NCBI GenBank assembly: GCA_937873655.1
Contig: CALMYQ010000251.1
Span: forward strand, 1 to 51,081
Length of the DNA stretch: 51,081 nucleotides
Reading direction: 5' to 3'
DNA from: an uncultured Lewinella sp.
Lineage (GTDB): Bacteria; Bacteroidota; Bacteroidia; Chitinophagales; Saprospiraceae
The first letter of the stretch is position 1. Each line of letters starts with the position of its first letter. The notes beneath the pieces are model-generated. The model searched no databases. It was not told the origin of the DNA and saw only the letters and a program-made list of their open reading frames with translations. Positions 37,852-51,081 of this stretch are shown in pieces. The position numbers and the translations under genes are program-made.

Positions 37852-38499
37852 TCAGGCCAGGATGCCGTTCTGCAGGGCATAAAGCACCAATTCCGGAGAA
37901 GAATTGATCTTGAGCTTGCGCATAATGTTCTTGCGGTGTGTATATACGGTGTGGGTGCTGAGGTGCAGTTCACTGGCAATTTCCTTGGCAATCAACCCCT
38001 TCGCGACCAGCCGGACGATCTCCACCTCGCGGGGTGAGAGCGGCGTCGGGGCGCAGCTTTCCTCTTCGTTCCGGGAAAAGGTGCGCTCCAGCACGTAATC
38101 CAGAATCTTGGTACAGAAGAATTTCTCGTTCTTGGCGGCAGCGGCCACAGCGTCAATGATCTCATCCTCCTCGCAGGTCTTGGTCAGGAAACTGTTGACG
38201 CCGAATTCCAGCACCTGAAAGATGCTCGATTTCTCATTGTCCGCGCTGATGACCATGATGTTCACCATCGGAAATTCCCGCCGCAACCGTCCGATCGTCC
38301 CTTCATCAAAATACCCCGGCTGCTTGTAATCCAGCAGAACCACCTGAGGTTTTAATTCCGGCAGCATATCGAACAACTCCTCCTCGTCCCGCGCTTCCCC
38401 CAGGATCTGTATCTCAGGATGGCCGCTGAGCAAATGCCGCAACCCTACCCTGACCAGGTATTGTTCGTCAGCTATCAAAACGGAAATCGGATGTTTCAT
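37852..38499 (-). CDS. NarL/FixJ-type response regulator with LuxR HTH
   Basis: The 215-residue protein has a receiver domain with acidic pocket Asp11-Glu12, phospho-acceptor Asp57 (VVLLDYKQPG) and Lys107 (SFLTKT), followed by a LuxR-type helix-turn-helix (about 150-210: LSPREVEIVRLVAKGLIAKEIASEL, HTVYTHRKNIMRKL). It should act as a phosphorylation-controlled transcription factor. No histidine kinase gene is adjacent. It has its own promoter 25 bases upstream of the start. Confidence 0.95.
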   Translation of the reverse strand: MKHPISVLIADEQYLVRVGLRHLLSGHPEIQILGEARDEEELFDMLPELKPQVVLLDYKQPGYFDEGTIGRLRREFPMVNIMVISADNEKSSIFQVLEFGVNSFLTKTCEEDEIIDAVAAAAKNEKFFCTKILDYVLERTFSRNEEESCAPTPLSPREVEIVRLVAKGLIAKEIASELHLSTHTVYTHRKNIMRKLKINSSPELVLYALQNGILA

Positions 38500-41400
38500 A
38501 TGCCAGGCTTTCTCGATTCAGCTTCAAAAATAAAAAGAAAACCGATGCCAACCAAGCTTATTTAGACTTAATTCAAATAAGGTCGGCTATCTTTCAACCA
38601 TTTCCATCACCAACCGGAACCCCACCCGGGGATTCGGCAGCTCGTATTTCTGGCTGAGGTGAACGGCGCTTTCCCCGGCCACCGTATCCCAACTCCCTCC
38701 TTTCAAGGCGCCGGACCGGGTCATTTCGCAGACATTGCCCACCATATGGAACAGGCCGAGTTTATTGGCTTTTGAACCGTCCACCTTCATGGTCACAGGC
38801 GCCTTGCCGGCTTTTCGTTTCCCCGCTCCCGTCCTCAGGTTGGCGGTCATATTCTTCTTGCTTTTTTTCTTGGCGCTCTCCCGGGGATCGACGGAATAAG
38901 CCTGCGCGGACAGGGCGATCAGCTTCCATTCGGCCTCCGACGGCAATCGAAACGCCACGCTGGGGAAGGTGCGGTTCTCTTCCCGCATGTACCTCTCGGT
39001 GAGCCAGGCGCCGTAAGCCTGAGCAGCTTCGAGGGATATGTTCACAACCGGATAATCGCCGAATTTTTTGTCTGAATGGTAATTTTCCGCCCAGAAACCG
39101 GCGTCTTCCAGCCTGGTTTTGAGCGCCCACCCGGTGGAATCCACCCGGTATTTTTTAACCGCTTCCCACTTTCCGTTTTTCGCCAGGTCGGTCAGGAATG
39201 CCTGGTAATCGGTGTTGCTCACTTCCGCTTTTTGAACGTAAAGCCGGCCGTTGACCCGGGCGAATTGCTTTTCGATGTCCTGCGCGTCACCCGGAAGCAT
39301 AAAGGCGGACAAGGCCAGTAAAGTAACTGTCCCGGCCAAAAAGGCAAAATGGCTCGATCTCATATCCTTTTGTTTACACGTGGTTTGTAAATCTATTTCA
39401 TCCGTTGATCAGGGATTCGTAAACCGCTTTCATCTCCGCCACCGACCGGTCGATACCAAAATGGCTCCGGACAAACGCCCGCCCTTTGGGCCCCATTTCG
39501 CGGCGGAGTTCCGGGTTTTCTGCCAGCAGGATTACCGCTTCCGCCAGAGCGTCGGGGTTGCCGGCCGGCACTACCAGGGCTGTTTCGCCGTGAATGGCGA
39601 GGCCCCTGTTCCCGCCAATGTCCGTCATGATGGCCGGAACGCCCAAAAACATGGATTCCAGCAGCACCTTCGACAACCCCTCTCCTTTGACCGACGGTAG
39701 CAGGCTGATATCGCAAGCGCTGACCAGCGACAATACATCCGACCGGAAACCGGTGAAGATAAACCGGTCGCGCAACGGCGAACGCGCCACTAGTTGCCCC
39801 GTTTTCCCACCTTCCAGCCCCCGGCCGATCATCAGGAAATAGACCGGCAGTTCCGGCGGGATCCGGTGGGTAGCTTCTATCAGAAAAGGAATTCCCTTCA
39901 TCCGCCGGGCGTTGGCCACAACCGCCACTGCAACGGCGTTCCCGGGCAGTGAAAATTCCGAAAGCCCGGCCGGTTGAATATCGGCGTACCAGGCGGGATC
40001 GTGCCCTTTGCTTACGGTGACCGCCTTGCCTTTCGGGAAAAACAATTGCCGCTCAAGGGATTCCTTTACGGCGTCGGAAACGCAGGTGATCCGGTCGACA
40101 CGCGGGCTCAGGTGGGTCAGGTAGCTGACCGGGTTCCACCAGTGGATGTTGCCAGTATAGCCGCGATAGGTGACTACTTTCACCGGAAGCCCGCGGGCGG
40201 CGGCAATGCCGTTGCGGATGGCTTTATTGTTGAACAGGTGCAGGATCTGCCTGTCCTGTTCGATCAGTTCGCGCCTGATCCTCCCGACGGCCTCCCGGTC
40301 GAATTTTTTGCGGGGGTGAAAATCGATCACCCGGATCCCGGCTTCCCGGAATCTTGCAGCAAAATCGGCGTCACCCTGGGTCATGACCTGGATGTCGACC
40401 CCTTGCCGGTGGAGGCCGATCAGCATTTCACCTTCGGGCCTGACGGCATTCCAGGTATCCTTGTATGAACTGACGACGAGAACTTTAATGGCCATCGGGC
40501 AAAGATAGTACCTTTATTTATTCCGCTCCGGCGTCATTCTTCAGCTCGTACAAGGTCACCTCGTCCTCGAAGGAGTGAACCGGCCGGTATCGGTCCAGGA
40601 TGGCTTCGGAAAGCGCATTTTCAGGGTACTTTTCACGCATAAGCACATACTTCGGTCGCTGTTTCATTATTTTTTTGGTTTCCTCGGCCAGGTCGACATC
40701 CAATGCATCGGCGTGGTGCGGCTCCCAAAGCAGCGAACTGTGCACATAGGGCGTGGGGCTTTGTTTGCGAAGCAGGAAATACAGGATATGGTGGTAATTG
40801 CCGGTATAAATGCGGTCATTATCCGACAGCAACGGGCGCAGATACCCGGCCACCTGCCGGGGGTAATCCGGCTTGTCGAATATTTCTATTTTCTGAACGA
40901 TAACCGTGATCAGCGAAAGGCCGGCAAGAACCCCGACAGCCCATTTGCGCGGCCAGTTTCTAAGCCACCTGATTTTCTGTTTTGCGGGGTGATAAAAACC
41001 TGCCGCCAACAGGCTGAAGGCCGGCATAACCTGTATGAAATAATGGAAAAAGAACTTCCCGGGCAGAGCGATGACGATCATATCGAACAAAATCCACAAA
41101 ACCAGGAAGCGGTGAAAATCCTTTTCCTCCTGCACGGGCTCCCGGAAGCTGTAAACGGCCATGATGGTCAGCGGAAAAAACCGCAGCGGCAGGTCGATCA
41201 GGAATCTCGCGGTTTTCCACCAAACCTTGTCCACGGGATAACTGCCCGTAACTTTAAAGGTGTAATGCCAAAGAGTGCCGAGTTCGCCGATCGCGTAATA
41301 ATACCCGGTCACTGTCAAAAAAGGCAGGGCTATGCCGGCGCCGAGTGCGGCCAGGCGGAAGAAAAGCGGCAGGAACGGCTGTTTGTCCCGCCATGTTATC

Positions 41401-44400
41401 CACATCACGAAAAAGCCCAGCGCAGCGGCGTCGAACAAGGTAACGTACTTGATGACAAACCCCAGCCCTAACAATATGCCTGCGAGGCCGTACCGCCAGG
41501 TCGCCGTTTGCTTCCAGGCCATCCAGACCGCCAGGACGTTGAATAGGTTGAAAAATAATTCGGTATTCGGACTAAGGCCGAAGAAGGTCCAGATAGAAGT
41601 CAGGAATAAATACATGATCCCGGCACTCCATCCGATCTGGGCGCCCGCCTCCCGGCCGTAGGCCCTGACAGATATCAGGAACAGGACAAAAGCCGTCAGG
41701 CCGACCCAAACCGCCGTCAAAAGCCGGATGAGAAAAATGGAATTGCCGGTCAGCCATTCGAAAAAAGCATAGACCAGGAAAATACCAACGGGCTTGGTGT
41801 CCGCAACATCAACGAAATAGGTCTGCCCGTCCAGCAGCGCTTTGCCGATCACGATATAGGTCGACTCATCATGATCGATCACGCTGGGAAAAAAACTGAA
41901 AAACCGGAGCGCTACCGCCGCCAGCACCAGAAACAAGAGCGGCTTGTAAAATTGCATATTGTTCAATTGATCCGATTGATTCCGCCATCCGCCATAGCTT
42001 CAGCGAAGCCAGGAGTTGGTCTTACTTTCAGTTCCTCAGTTCCTCACTTCCTCAGTTCCTCACTTCCTCAGTTCCTCAGTTCCTCACTTCCTCCCGCCGG
42101 CCGGCAAGGATTCTTCGATTGCCCCGATTATCCCCTCCCGGACCGCCTCCTCCTGCACCCCATGCAACTGAATCGGCTTTTGCCTGCGCCGCAATCGCAG
42201 GTTGAGGAATTCCACGAACAGGGAGAAGGCGATGGCGAAATACAGGTAGCCTTTGGGGACGGCCCCGATCGAAGCGCCGGCCAATTCGACGTGCGCCAGG
42301 TGGGCGCCCTCAGCGATCAGCATAAAACCGATCAGGAGGAGAAACGACAAGCCCAGCATTTGGATGGTCGGGTGCCGGTTGACGAACCGGGCTACCGGCG
42401 TGGCAAACAACATCATGATCAACACGGAAAGAACCACTGCGAAGATCATAATGGCCAGGGCGCCGTGAACGCCGTTGGTCATGCCGACTGCCGTGAGAAT
42501 GGAGTCAAAAGAGAATACGATATTAATGATGGTAATCTGCAGGATCGCATTCCCCAGGGAGGAACCGGATGATGCTTTTGACTTCCCTTCTCCTTCTTCC
42601 CCTTCCAACTTGTGGTGGATCTCCGTGGTACTTTTGTACAACAGAAAAAGTCCCCCGGCGATCAGGATCAGGCTTTGCCCGGAAAAGCCGCCTTTGAACC
42701 ACCCCCAGTCGATGTGAAACCAGGCCGCTTCCATGGCCACCATCCAGGTGATCCCAAACAGAAGGCCGATGCGCAGCACCATGGCCAGCAGCAACCCGAT
42801 ATTGGTGGCCTTGGCCTGGTCTTTGTCCGGAAGCCGGCCGGCAGCGATGGAGATGAAGATGATATTGTCAATACCCAGCACAATTTCCAGGAAGGTCAGC
42901 GTCAGCAGGCTGAGCCATACTTCGGGACTGGCCAGATTGGGCATGATCAGTTCCATACGTCGTCAGAATTTGAGGCAATGTTACGAAAAAAGCGCCATAC
43001 AAAGGCTTATTATCGCCGCCGGCACTGATCCAAGTCACCGCTCAATGCATTAAAAAAAAACGCTTAAAAAATTTGTTGATATCTAAATATTCCTATATTT
43101 GTCCCTTGAAGGCGTTTCCCTGCGTAATTTCTATAGCTTTGAGCAAATTTTAGCGGACATTTGTTTTCTTGTGCGCCCACTCGTTTTTTCTGAGGATTCA
43201 TCAACGCATTTCTTCTCTGACTACACTGTACTTATCCGTAAGACAGCAAGATTGACAAATAGAAACCGTACTTCCCAAGCCGATCGTTGATCACCTTATT
43301 GTCTATTATTCAGTTTCTTAAGGATTCATGTTCATGCACCTGCATGTCCTGATAGGTATTACCAATTAAGTTGATTAAATCAAATCGTATGAAATCGAAT
43401 TTTACCAGATCCTTTAGCAGTCTCCTCACCGGAGCGGCATTTTTCGTGTTCACATTGATGGGTTACTCGGCCTTTGCGCAACCGGCCAACGACCTTTGCG
43501 CCAACGCCACCGCCATTTCCTGCGGTCAGACGCTGAGCGGTACGACTATAAACGCTACGTTTGACAATGCGGGCACCTGTAACGTATCCAATACAGCGCC
43601 AGGTGTGTGGTACAAGATCACCGGCACCGGCGCCAGTATAAGCCTGTCTACGTGTGCTTCTATTGGGTATGACACCAAACTGAGCGTTTTTTCCGGCTCC
43701 TGCGGCAGCCTGGTCTGCGTATCCGGCAATGATGACGATTTTGCCTGTTCATTCAGTTCGCTGAGATCCAGGGTTACCTTCAACTCTGTCAACGGTACCA
43801 CCTATTACGTGCTGGTACACGGCTTCAGCGCATCAACCGGCAACTTTGAGCTGACAGCCACCTGCGCCGCACCGCCCCCACCGCCGCCCGCCAACGACCT
43901 CTGCTCCGGCGCCATCACGGTGACCTGCGGACAAACGGTCTCCGGCAGCACCGCAAATGCGACGGCCGATGTAGCGCCTTTCTGCGGCACCTCCGACGGC
44001 ACCGGCGGCGGCGTATGGTACAAACTGGTCGGCAACGGCCTGCCGGCTACCCTCTCGCTTTGCAATGCAGGCACCAGCTTTGACACCAAAATCCGGGTAT
44101 ATACCGGCAGCTGCGGCGGCCTGGTCTGTGCCGCAGGTAATGATGACGATACTTCCTGCTCTTTCAGCAGTCTTCGTTCAACGGTCAACTTCAACACCGC
44201 TAACGGCGTGACCTACTACATCCTCGTCCACGGTTTCAGCTCAGCAAGCGGTACCTACGAACTGTCGGTTGAATGCGCTGACCCCTGCAACCCGGACAAT
44301 ACCAACCCGTCCATCTCTTGTATCGGCGGTACCGTGAGCGTACAGCTCGGCCCTGAAGGCACCTACACCTTCAGCGGCAACGAACTGGTGGCCAGCGCTT

Positions 44401-47400
44401 CCGACGCCTGCGGTCCGGTCACTATTTCCTATTCGCCGGCTACGGTTTCCTGCGCTACGCTGGGCTCTCAGGTGATCAACGTAACGGCCACCGACGGGAG
44501 CAATAACACCGCTTCCTGCTCCAAGACCGTAACGGTTGCAGCCGGCGGCGACCTGCCCGAAGAATGGGACGCCAGCAGTATCGGCAGCGCCCACGGCACG
44601 GCTACCTTTCCCTCCTGCGGCGAGCCAACCTATATCCTGGCCACCAACGGCAATACTACCCTGACCGTCGACGGGCTGTTCTTTGTCAACCAACCGCTTT
44701 GCGGCGACGGCTCCATTACCGTCAAGGTGGAAAGTGTAACGCCACAAGGCTGGGCCGGCATCATGATGCGCGAAACCAACGCCACAGGCTCCAAGAAAGT
44801 AGGGCTGAAAACCAAACTGCTGACACAGTTGGGGCGCGAAATACGCTCCACTACCAACGGCATCGGCACCACTTCCCTGACGTCTGTTCCTCCGGGCAGA
44901 AACTGGCTGCGCATCACCAGATCAGGCAATAATTTCTCAGGTTATTCCTCTCCTAACGGGGTTACCTGGTACTTCGCCTTCAGCGTCAACGTGACCATGT
45001 CCTCCTGCATCGAAATGGGCATGTACACCGAGAGCTACAACCATGTCGATATCTCGACGGGCGTATTCACCAACGTCAGCGTAACCGGCGGCGGCGGCGC
45101 TCCTTCCCGCCCGGTTGCTGCGGATACGCATATCAACGCTTCTCAGGTGGACATCTTCCCGAACCCGGCAACCGACGACCTGAACGTCAATCTGACGGGC
45201 TTCGCCGGCCAGGCAACAACCCTCCGCCTGCTCAACGGCCTTGGCCAAACGGTGTTGAACCGCGACCTCGGTCAGGTGGATTTCGCTACGGAAACCCTCT
45301 CATTGGGCAACCTGCCCAAGGGCATCTATTTGCTGAGTGTGGAATCTGCCGCTGAACAGAAGGTGTTCAGGGTGGTGAAAGAATAAGTTAGTGATCAGTG
45401 ATCAGTGGTCAGTTGTCAGTTGTCAGTCCGGTTATCGGGTACTGTCGACTGACAACTGACAACTGACCACTAATTATCTGATTGCCAAAATTTTACACTT
45501 TAAAAACCTTATTTCTCCCCCACTTTCCATTTTCTAATTCAAACCTACCACAGGGGGCCGGATAGCGCCCTTTGCGTAATTATCCGGATTCGATGTTATA
45601 TCAAGGAATTAACTTTACAACTGTGTAGTTTTCTCATAGTATGTTCAGGCTCCTACATCCGAATTGCCTCCCCTGTTGTAGGAGCTTTTTTTATTTTCCC
45701 TGTTTGAAAATGACCCTGCTTCCTTCTGCCGCCTGGTATAATCGCCGGATGCCGGTAGCCTTATAGCTTTCCACAATCAGGTCGGCGCCGCCGAATTCGG
45801 GCTTTTTCCGGTAGGCCGCAAACCCCTGATCGCAATCCGACAAGGTGACCTTGGAAACGTATGCCATGGAAAGGTCCTTGGAGGCGATAGCGATCGGATC
45901 ATGCGCAAATTCCGTATCGAATACGTGGACGTCGCTTTCCTCGCCTACGCTGATGCCCTTGTCTCCGTTGGATTCCAACAGGCAGTTTCGGACCACAATA
46001 ACGGAGCCCGAAAAATCCATCCCGTCATTTCCCGTGTGTACAAAGGCCGAACGCCGGATCTCGCCCCGGCAGAAATCGGTATCAAACCCGTCGCCTGCCG
46101 TGTCGGAAAAATGGCAGGATTCCATATCGAACTCCGACCGGACGATATTGAGCGCATCTTCGCAGTGATTTTTCCGGAAGGTGCAATCGGACAGTTTTAC
46201 CGCGGAGGCATAAAACGTGACCGCGCCGGTCAACTGCCAGTCGCGGCGCCTGAGGGTAGTGAGGTTATCAAAGACAACATGTTGCAGGACGGATGCCGTT
46301 TTGGCTTCGAGCACTGTAAACCCGTTCCCGGTCCCGTCCTCTGACCTGACCTCCACCGGTTTATCCGGCTCCCCCGCCATTTCCACCGGAGAACGGCTGA
46401 TAAAGGCGGCGCCGTTCAGCAGGTTTAATTTGGAACCTGCGGCAAACCGGACGGCGTACCCGGCCGGGATAACAATATCCTCCCGTATGGTATGGTCGCC
46501 GGGCGGGAAATCGATCTGGCGGCCATTCACCAGGTAGGGGCCGTTCAGCTTCAGTTCAGCCCGGGCAAACGTCGCCGGCGCAGCAGCCAACCCCTCCGGC
46601 AATGCCGACGGGATCAGGGGGGCCGACATCAGCGTATCCAGGCCAAGGGGTTGGAAGAAGAGAAAGTCTGCCTGCCCGCTGATTTCCAGAAAACGGTATG
46701 CCGGCGGACCTTGCTGCATGGCGGCTTCCTCCTGAAAACGGAGCGACGCAAAGTCCCGGATCAGGCTGTCCCGCTTCAGCTTCATCCGGAACCGGCGCGG
46801 CGTCACTCCCGGCAACAATACCGTTTCGTCCAGGGGTATGGTCATCGTTTTAGCCGATTTGCCGAATCCTACTACCCGAACGGGCAGGGTATGCCGGTTG
46901 CTGACCGCCACCTGCCGGAGGCCGTTCTTGCTGGTTTGAATATAAGCCCGGAGGCTTTCCCCGGGATAGGGCAGCAACAGGGAGTGGACGTAGGCGGCAT
47001 CCGCCTCAAACCCGGTCAGATCCGGCTTGTAATCCGGCGTTTCCATTTGCAGCCACTCAAGGCGCGGCGTCCATTCTTCGCGGATCGAATCGATGAACCC
47101 CGGGAAATACCGGGGCGAGGTGATCCGGTCCAGCTCCCGGACGTAAGCGGCCATGAAGGCGCTGTCCTGGGCCAACCCCGAAAAAAGGGAATTCTGGTCG
47201 AGGGAGAAAGGATTGAGGCCGCCCTGTCCCAGAATATCGTATTGGCGCGCGGGCTGTTCGCCGTACCCGTCAAAGCCGATGGGCTCCAGCAGGCCGGTGA
47301 TCGGGTTGTAGTAGAAGCGCTGGTTGTGCCAGGCAATCCCGTGGTAGGCGTTGAGCGCATCGGCTACGGCGTAGTACCTGGCCAGCCTGTCCAGATCAAA

Positions 47401-50400
47401 AATCTGGGCGGGCGGCGCTTCGCCCGTCCGAAAAGCCTCCAGGGCATGCAGGGCCTCGCGCCATTCGCCGGCCAGGGTGGAATCGGCCAGGGTAGGGCCC
47501 TCTCTGAAGACTTCGACCGGTGCATTGTCGGCGTCCATGGCCGAATGGGTGGCGCCGGGCCGTGTATATCCCGGGCCTTCGAGTTGTCGCTGGATGGCCG
47601 TCCACATCCCGGTTTCGGAAAATTTGAGGATCGGGCCTTCCCTGCGTTTCCGGGATTCGATCAGTTGTTTTTCAAAGTGTTCCTCAAAGGCGTAGATTCC
47701 GAGGCTTTGGCCGTTGAGCCGGAGTTCGACGAAGTCATAGCGGGTGGTCAGCACGTCTTCCCGCTCCCACAACTGGTGGAGGAGCCATTCGTGCAGGAAA
47801 TACCGTGCAGCGGGTGTGTGAAGGGAGAAGGTCTTGAGGCCGCGCCAGCTGTAGGGATCGCGCACCCTGACGCGAAACGACCATTTTCGGCTGTTCAGGT
47901 GGTCGAGCCAGTCCCCCTTGAGGCGGATCTCCACCGGTATTTCCTGTCCTGAGGTATCGGTTAGCCTGGCATTTACCCAGTCGTCGTCAGCTGTGACCAG
48001 GATGCCTTCCCGAAGTGCTTGCTGCCGTTTTTCTTCCAGTTTTTGGAGGGCTTTTGCACCGATTTCCAGCCCGATGGCAACGGGTTGAAAACGGCTTTTT
48101 TGCCAGACATCCACTTTTTCGATGCGGAGGTTGTCAAAATAGACCGGCAGGTAGCCGTTGGTATAAATATATACTTTCAGGCTTTGGGGCGGCGTCTCGA
48201 ACGGAATATGGAAATAGAGTTCCAGTTTTTCCCAGGCGGCTTCGTCGGCGCCGGTCTTGTCGGCGGTTTCGAGGTAAAAGCTGCCGCCGCCGGAAGCATT
48301 GACCACCAGTTTGCCTTCGTTGAGGGAATTGCGCTGCCGCCAGACGGTGATCCGGTAAACTTCCCCGGGCTGAACCGGCTCCAGGTCATAAGCGGGGCCG
48401 TATTGGGGGCCGTCGCCGGCCGGGATTTTGTAGGAATGGCTTCCGGTATGGGCCGCCTCATCGCTGATAAACTGCGGATCGACGCCCGGATAATTCCTTT
48501 CCGCGTCCAGCAATATGCCGGTTTCAGCGGTTGCGGACGGTCCGCGATGCCCCCGGCGAACAATCAAGGCCGCAGCGATCAGCAAAAACAGCAACAGGAA
48601 GATGATCACCGGCGTCTTGTCCGGCAGTTGAAAAGGCCGGGTCGTTTTTCCGTCCCCCAGGATCATATGGTCAGGTCAACTTGTTCAACAATCGACAGTT
48701 GGGTTTGGGGAGAGAGGTTGCTCACGGCGTCCTTCAGCCGCGAAAGTTGTTCGAGGTTGTCCGCTCTGCACACAAAGGAAAGTTTCAATCCCGGCCGGAG
48801 CGTATCCATCCTGCGGAGTTCGGCGTACGGGAGGATGGAGGTCAACAGGCCGGCGATCTCCTCCAGGCTTTCCTTGTCGGTATGAATATGGACCAGCAGC
48901 CGCCCTTCTTTTGCGTTGGATTGGCGCCCTGACAGGCGTTTGCCGAGGTACAGCAGGCCGATGATGAAGGCGAAGGCGACGATGGCCAGCACCGGTTGAT
49001 TGGCGCCGCCGGCCAGGCCTATGCCGATAGCGATGAACAGATAGGTCAGCTCTTCGGGGTCCTTGATGGCGGCCCGGTAGCGCACGATCGATAAGGCGCC
49101 GACAAGGCCCAGCGACAAGGCGATCGAGGATTTGACGATCATGATGATCAACAGGGTACCCAGTGCCAGCGGCAGGAAATTGTTGGCAAAACGCCGGCGA
49201 CCGGCTTCGGAATAGCCGTAGCGGATATAGAACCAGCGGAGCACCGCCACCAATAGGGCCGTGACCAGAATATTGAGCAGGAATTCGTCGAAAGGGATAT
49301 TATCGGCAAATTCCTGGATGTACCTCTCCTGTAATTTTTCAAGAATATTCATCGTGCGGGCAATGCATTAGGCGCAAAGGTAAAGCTTTTCATCATTGGG
49401 CGGTAGCGGGCTTCCCGTATAAAAAACCGGCAGTCTTGCCGCGATACGGGCAAGACTGCCAAGGTCAATATGGATGATTTCTATTTGCAAAATCTATTGC
49501 CGAACCGAATCCGGTATCAGGCTCTCGGCATCAGCACGATCTTTTCGGTTTTGATCTTATCGCCTTGTTGTACGGACAGCAGGTACTGGCCGGGCAGAGC
49601 GCTGCTCAGGTCGATGGTTTCGTTGTAATAACCGTCGAACTGGTTGCGGGCTTCGCGATAGACGGTTTTGCCGCTGACATCCTGGATCTGAATGGTAGTC
49701 GGCAGCGGTTCGGCCTGGAATTCCAGTTGCAATCTGCCGAACGTCGGGTTCGGGTATATCTTCCAGGATTCGGGCTGCAGTTCGAAGTCCGGCTGGACAA
49801 CGGGTTGCGCTACTTCTTCCACCGTTTCGACCAATTCTTCTGCAACGGGCTCTTCAACCGGTTCGGTTACTTCTTCAGCCGTTTTTTCGCAGGATTTGAA
49901 CTGGGCGTCAATCTCCATGCGCTGTCCGTTGCGGAGGATGCTCAGGGTGTACCATTCGCCGGGCTGGTGCTTGTCGCGCTCGCGGTGCAGTTCGGAGAAG
50001 GAGTTGGTGGGCACGTCGTCCAGTGCGAGGATCACATCCTTGGCCTGGATGCCGTATTTTTCAGCGGAAGTCCCCCGGATGATGCCGTTCACGCGTACGC
50101 CTTCGCCGTTATCGCCCGTGCTGCCGACATAAACGCCGATGAATACTTTGCACGGATCGCGTTCGTAGCTATAGCTGTAGGAATAATTATAGGATGAGCC
50201 CTTCAGTTTCACCGTTGTTTCGGCGGCCTGGCCGTTGCGATCGTAGTTCACTTTCACCAAATCGCCGACCTTGTGAGCGCTCAATACGTTGCGCAGGTCG
50301 GAGGTGCTGTTGATCGCCTGACCGTCAACCGCTGTAATGACGTCACCTGAAAGCATTCCGGCTGCTTTTGCGCCTTCTTCACCGGCGAGGCTGCCGATGG

Positions 50401-51081
50401 CAAGGCCTTTGCCTTCGCGGTTCTCATCGGGGTAAATGCCCAGAAGCGGACGCTGATCAGAAACGGAGACCGCGTTGAAGCTGCCCATTTTTTCACCCAG
50501 CTCCTTCATCTTTTCGCCCAGCTCCTGATTGTCGTGCATGTAGATCCTGAGCTGTTTGAATTCATTCTGCATGTTCTCCATGTCGCCTTTCATCCGATCC
50601 ATATCCTCTTTGGCCTTGCGGATATAAAGGATGGTTTCGGCTTTCTGATCCAGGTTGATCTCCAGTCCTTCGTCGTTGAGGATATGGATCTCTACATTTT
50701 CCCCTTTCAGATCTTTTAGGTCTTTCAGCTCATGGATAACGGATTGCCCTTCAGGAACGGTCTCTTTAACGATTGTAATACCCCCGTCAGTGGTCGTCAC
50801 TTTTTTGACGATCACAGCGGCAGGCTGGCCCTCCATTTTTTCCTGGGCCTGAATAGACAATGGAACTGCAAAAAAAGCCAGCCCCAACAGCATAAGGGTA
50901 AATTTCTTCATAAGGCACTTGTTTTAGGAAGTGAAATTTTACACAAAGACATAAGTAGGATGAAAAAGTTGCAGATTTTTTCCTGTTTGAAAGGTAAAAT
51001 TTGGAGAAAAAAGCGGTTGTCAGTTGGCAGTCTTTTAGTTGGCGGTCTTTTAGTCTTTTAGTTGGCAGTCTTTTAGTTGGC

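Overview
The window reads as chromosome of a member of the Bacteroidota, most likely a Saprospirales-type (Lewinella/Haliscomenobacter-like) organism. The evidence is seven genes whose products end in a type IX secretion (T9SS) sorting domain (YPNP...G.Y motif), a TonB-dependent receptor with an N-terminal carboxypeptidase-like domain, many Bacteroidota-type -7 promoter elements (TAnnTTTG) instead of sigma70 boxes, starts without Shine-Dalgarno sequences, and family types typical of this group (DUF4199, MutS-like membrane ATPase, BNR-repeat giant, CotH with DUF4956). The genus is inference. I see no phage, integron, CRISPR array, rRNA or complete insertion sequence.

Layout. 1-1.7 kb: an ATP-grasp ligase gene followed by a lipoprotein gene, both minus. 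1.8-8.7 kb: a tandem duplication of a large secreted M4 (thermolysin-type) metalloprotease, each copy with its own promoter, equal-length leader and terminator. 8.7-14.7 kb: housekeeping genes (GNAT acetyltransferase, TPR lipoprotein, photolyase, endonuclease/exonuclease/phosphatase protein, QueE, DinB/YfiT-like enzyme, DUF4199). 14.7-17.5 kb: a TonB receptor with a 10-bp tandem repeat upstream of its start, then tRNA-Gly(CCC) with a clear promoter and terminator. 17.5-23 kb: a large helical orphan, two small orphan genes, a GH3-family ligase and an Rpn-type nuclease with slippage-prone repeats. 23-32 kb: a secreted L-type lectin/HYR protein, a membrane MutS-like ATPase, a PLP-dependent deaminase, a VOC protein and a 1066-residue BNR-repeat protein. 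32-37.1 kb: a PKD/T9SS protein and a badly frameshifted T9SS surface-protein gene. 37.2-43 kb: an OmpH/Skp-like protein, a LuxR-type response regulator, a SUMF1-type protein, two glycosyltransferases and TerC. 43-51 kb: a repeat-rich secreted protein, a CotH/beta-helix plus DUF4956 operon, and a PDZ/T9SS protein.

How it fits together. The dominant theme is cell-surface and secreted proteins: proteases, lectin-like and beta-rich adhesive modules exported by Sec and then T9SS, backed by outer-membrane uptake (TonB receptor), periplasmic chaperoning (OmpH-like) and sugar transfer (GT4, GT39). This suits a surface-attached degrader of polymers.

The most unusual signals are: (1) a roughly 2.9-kb T9SS gene broken by at least five single-base deficits, one of them in a C8 tract inside the signal peptide, with a degenerate metalloprotease motif; (2) short tandem repeats of different sequence that sit directly against stop codons at five loci, one of them a perfect 25-bp hairpin; (3) positionally conserved hairpin-plus-T-run leaders in the two protease genes; (4) tandem repeats upstream of the TonB receptor start. 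No single dramatic new system is proven here; these are the places to look.
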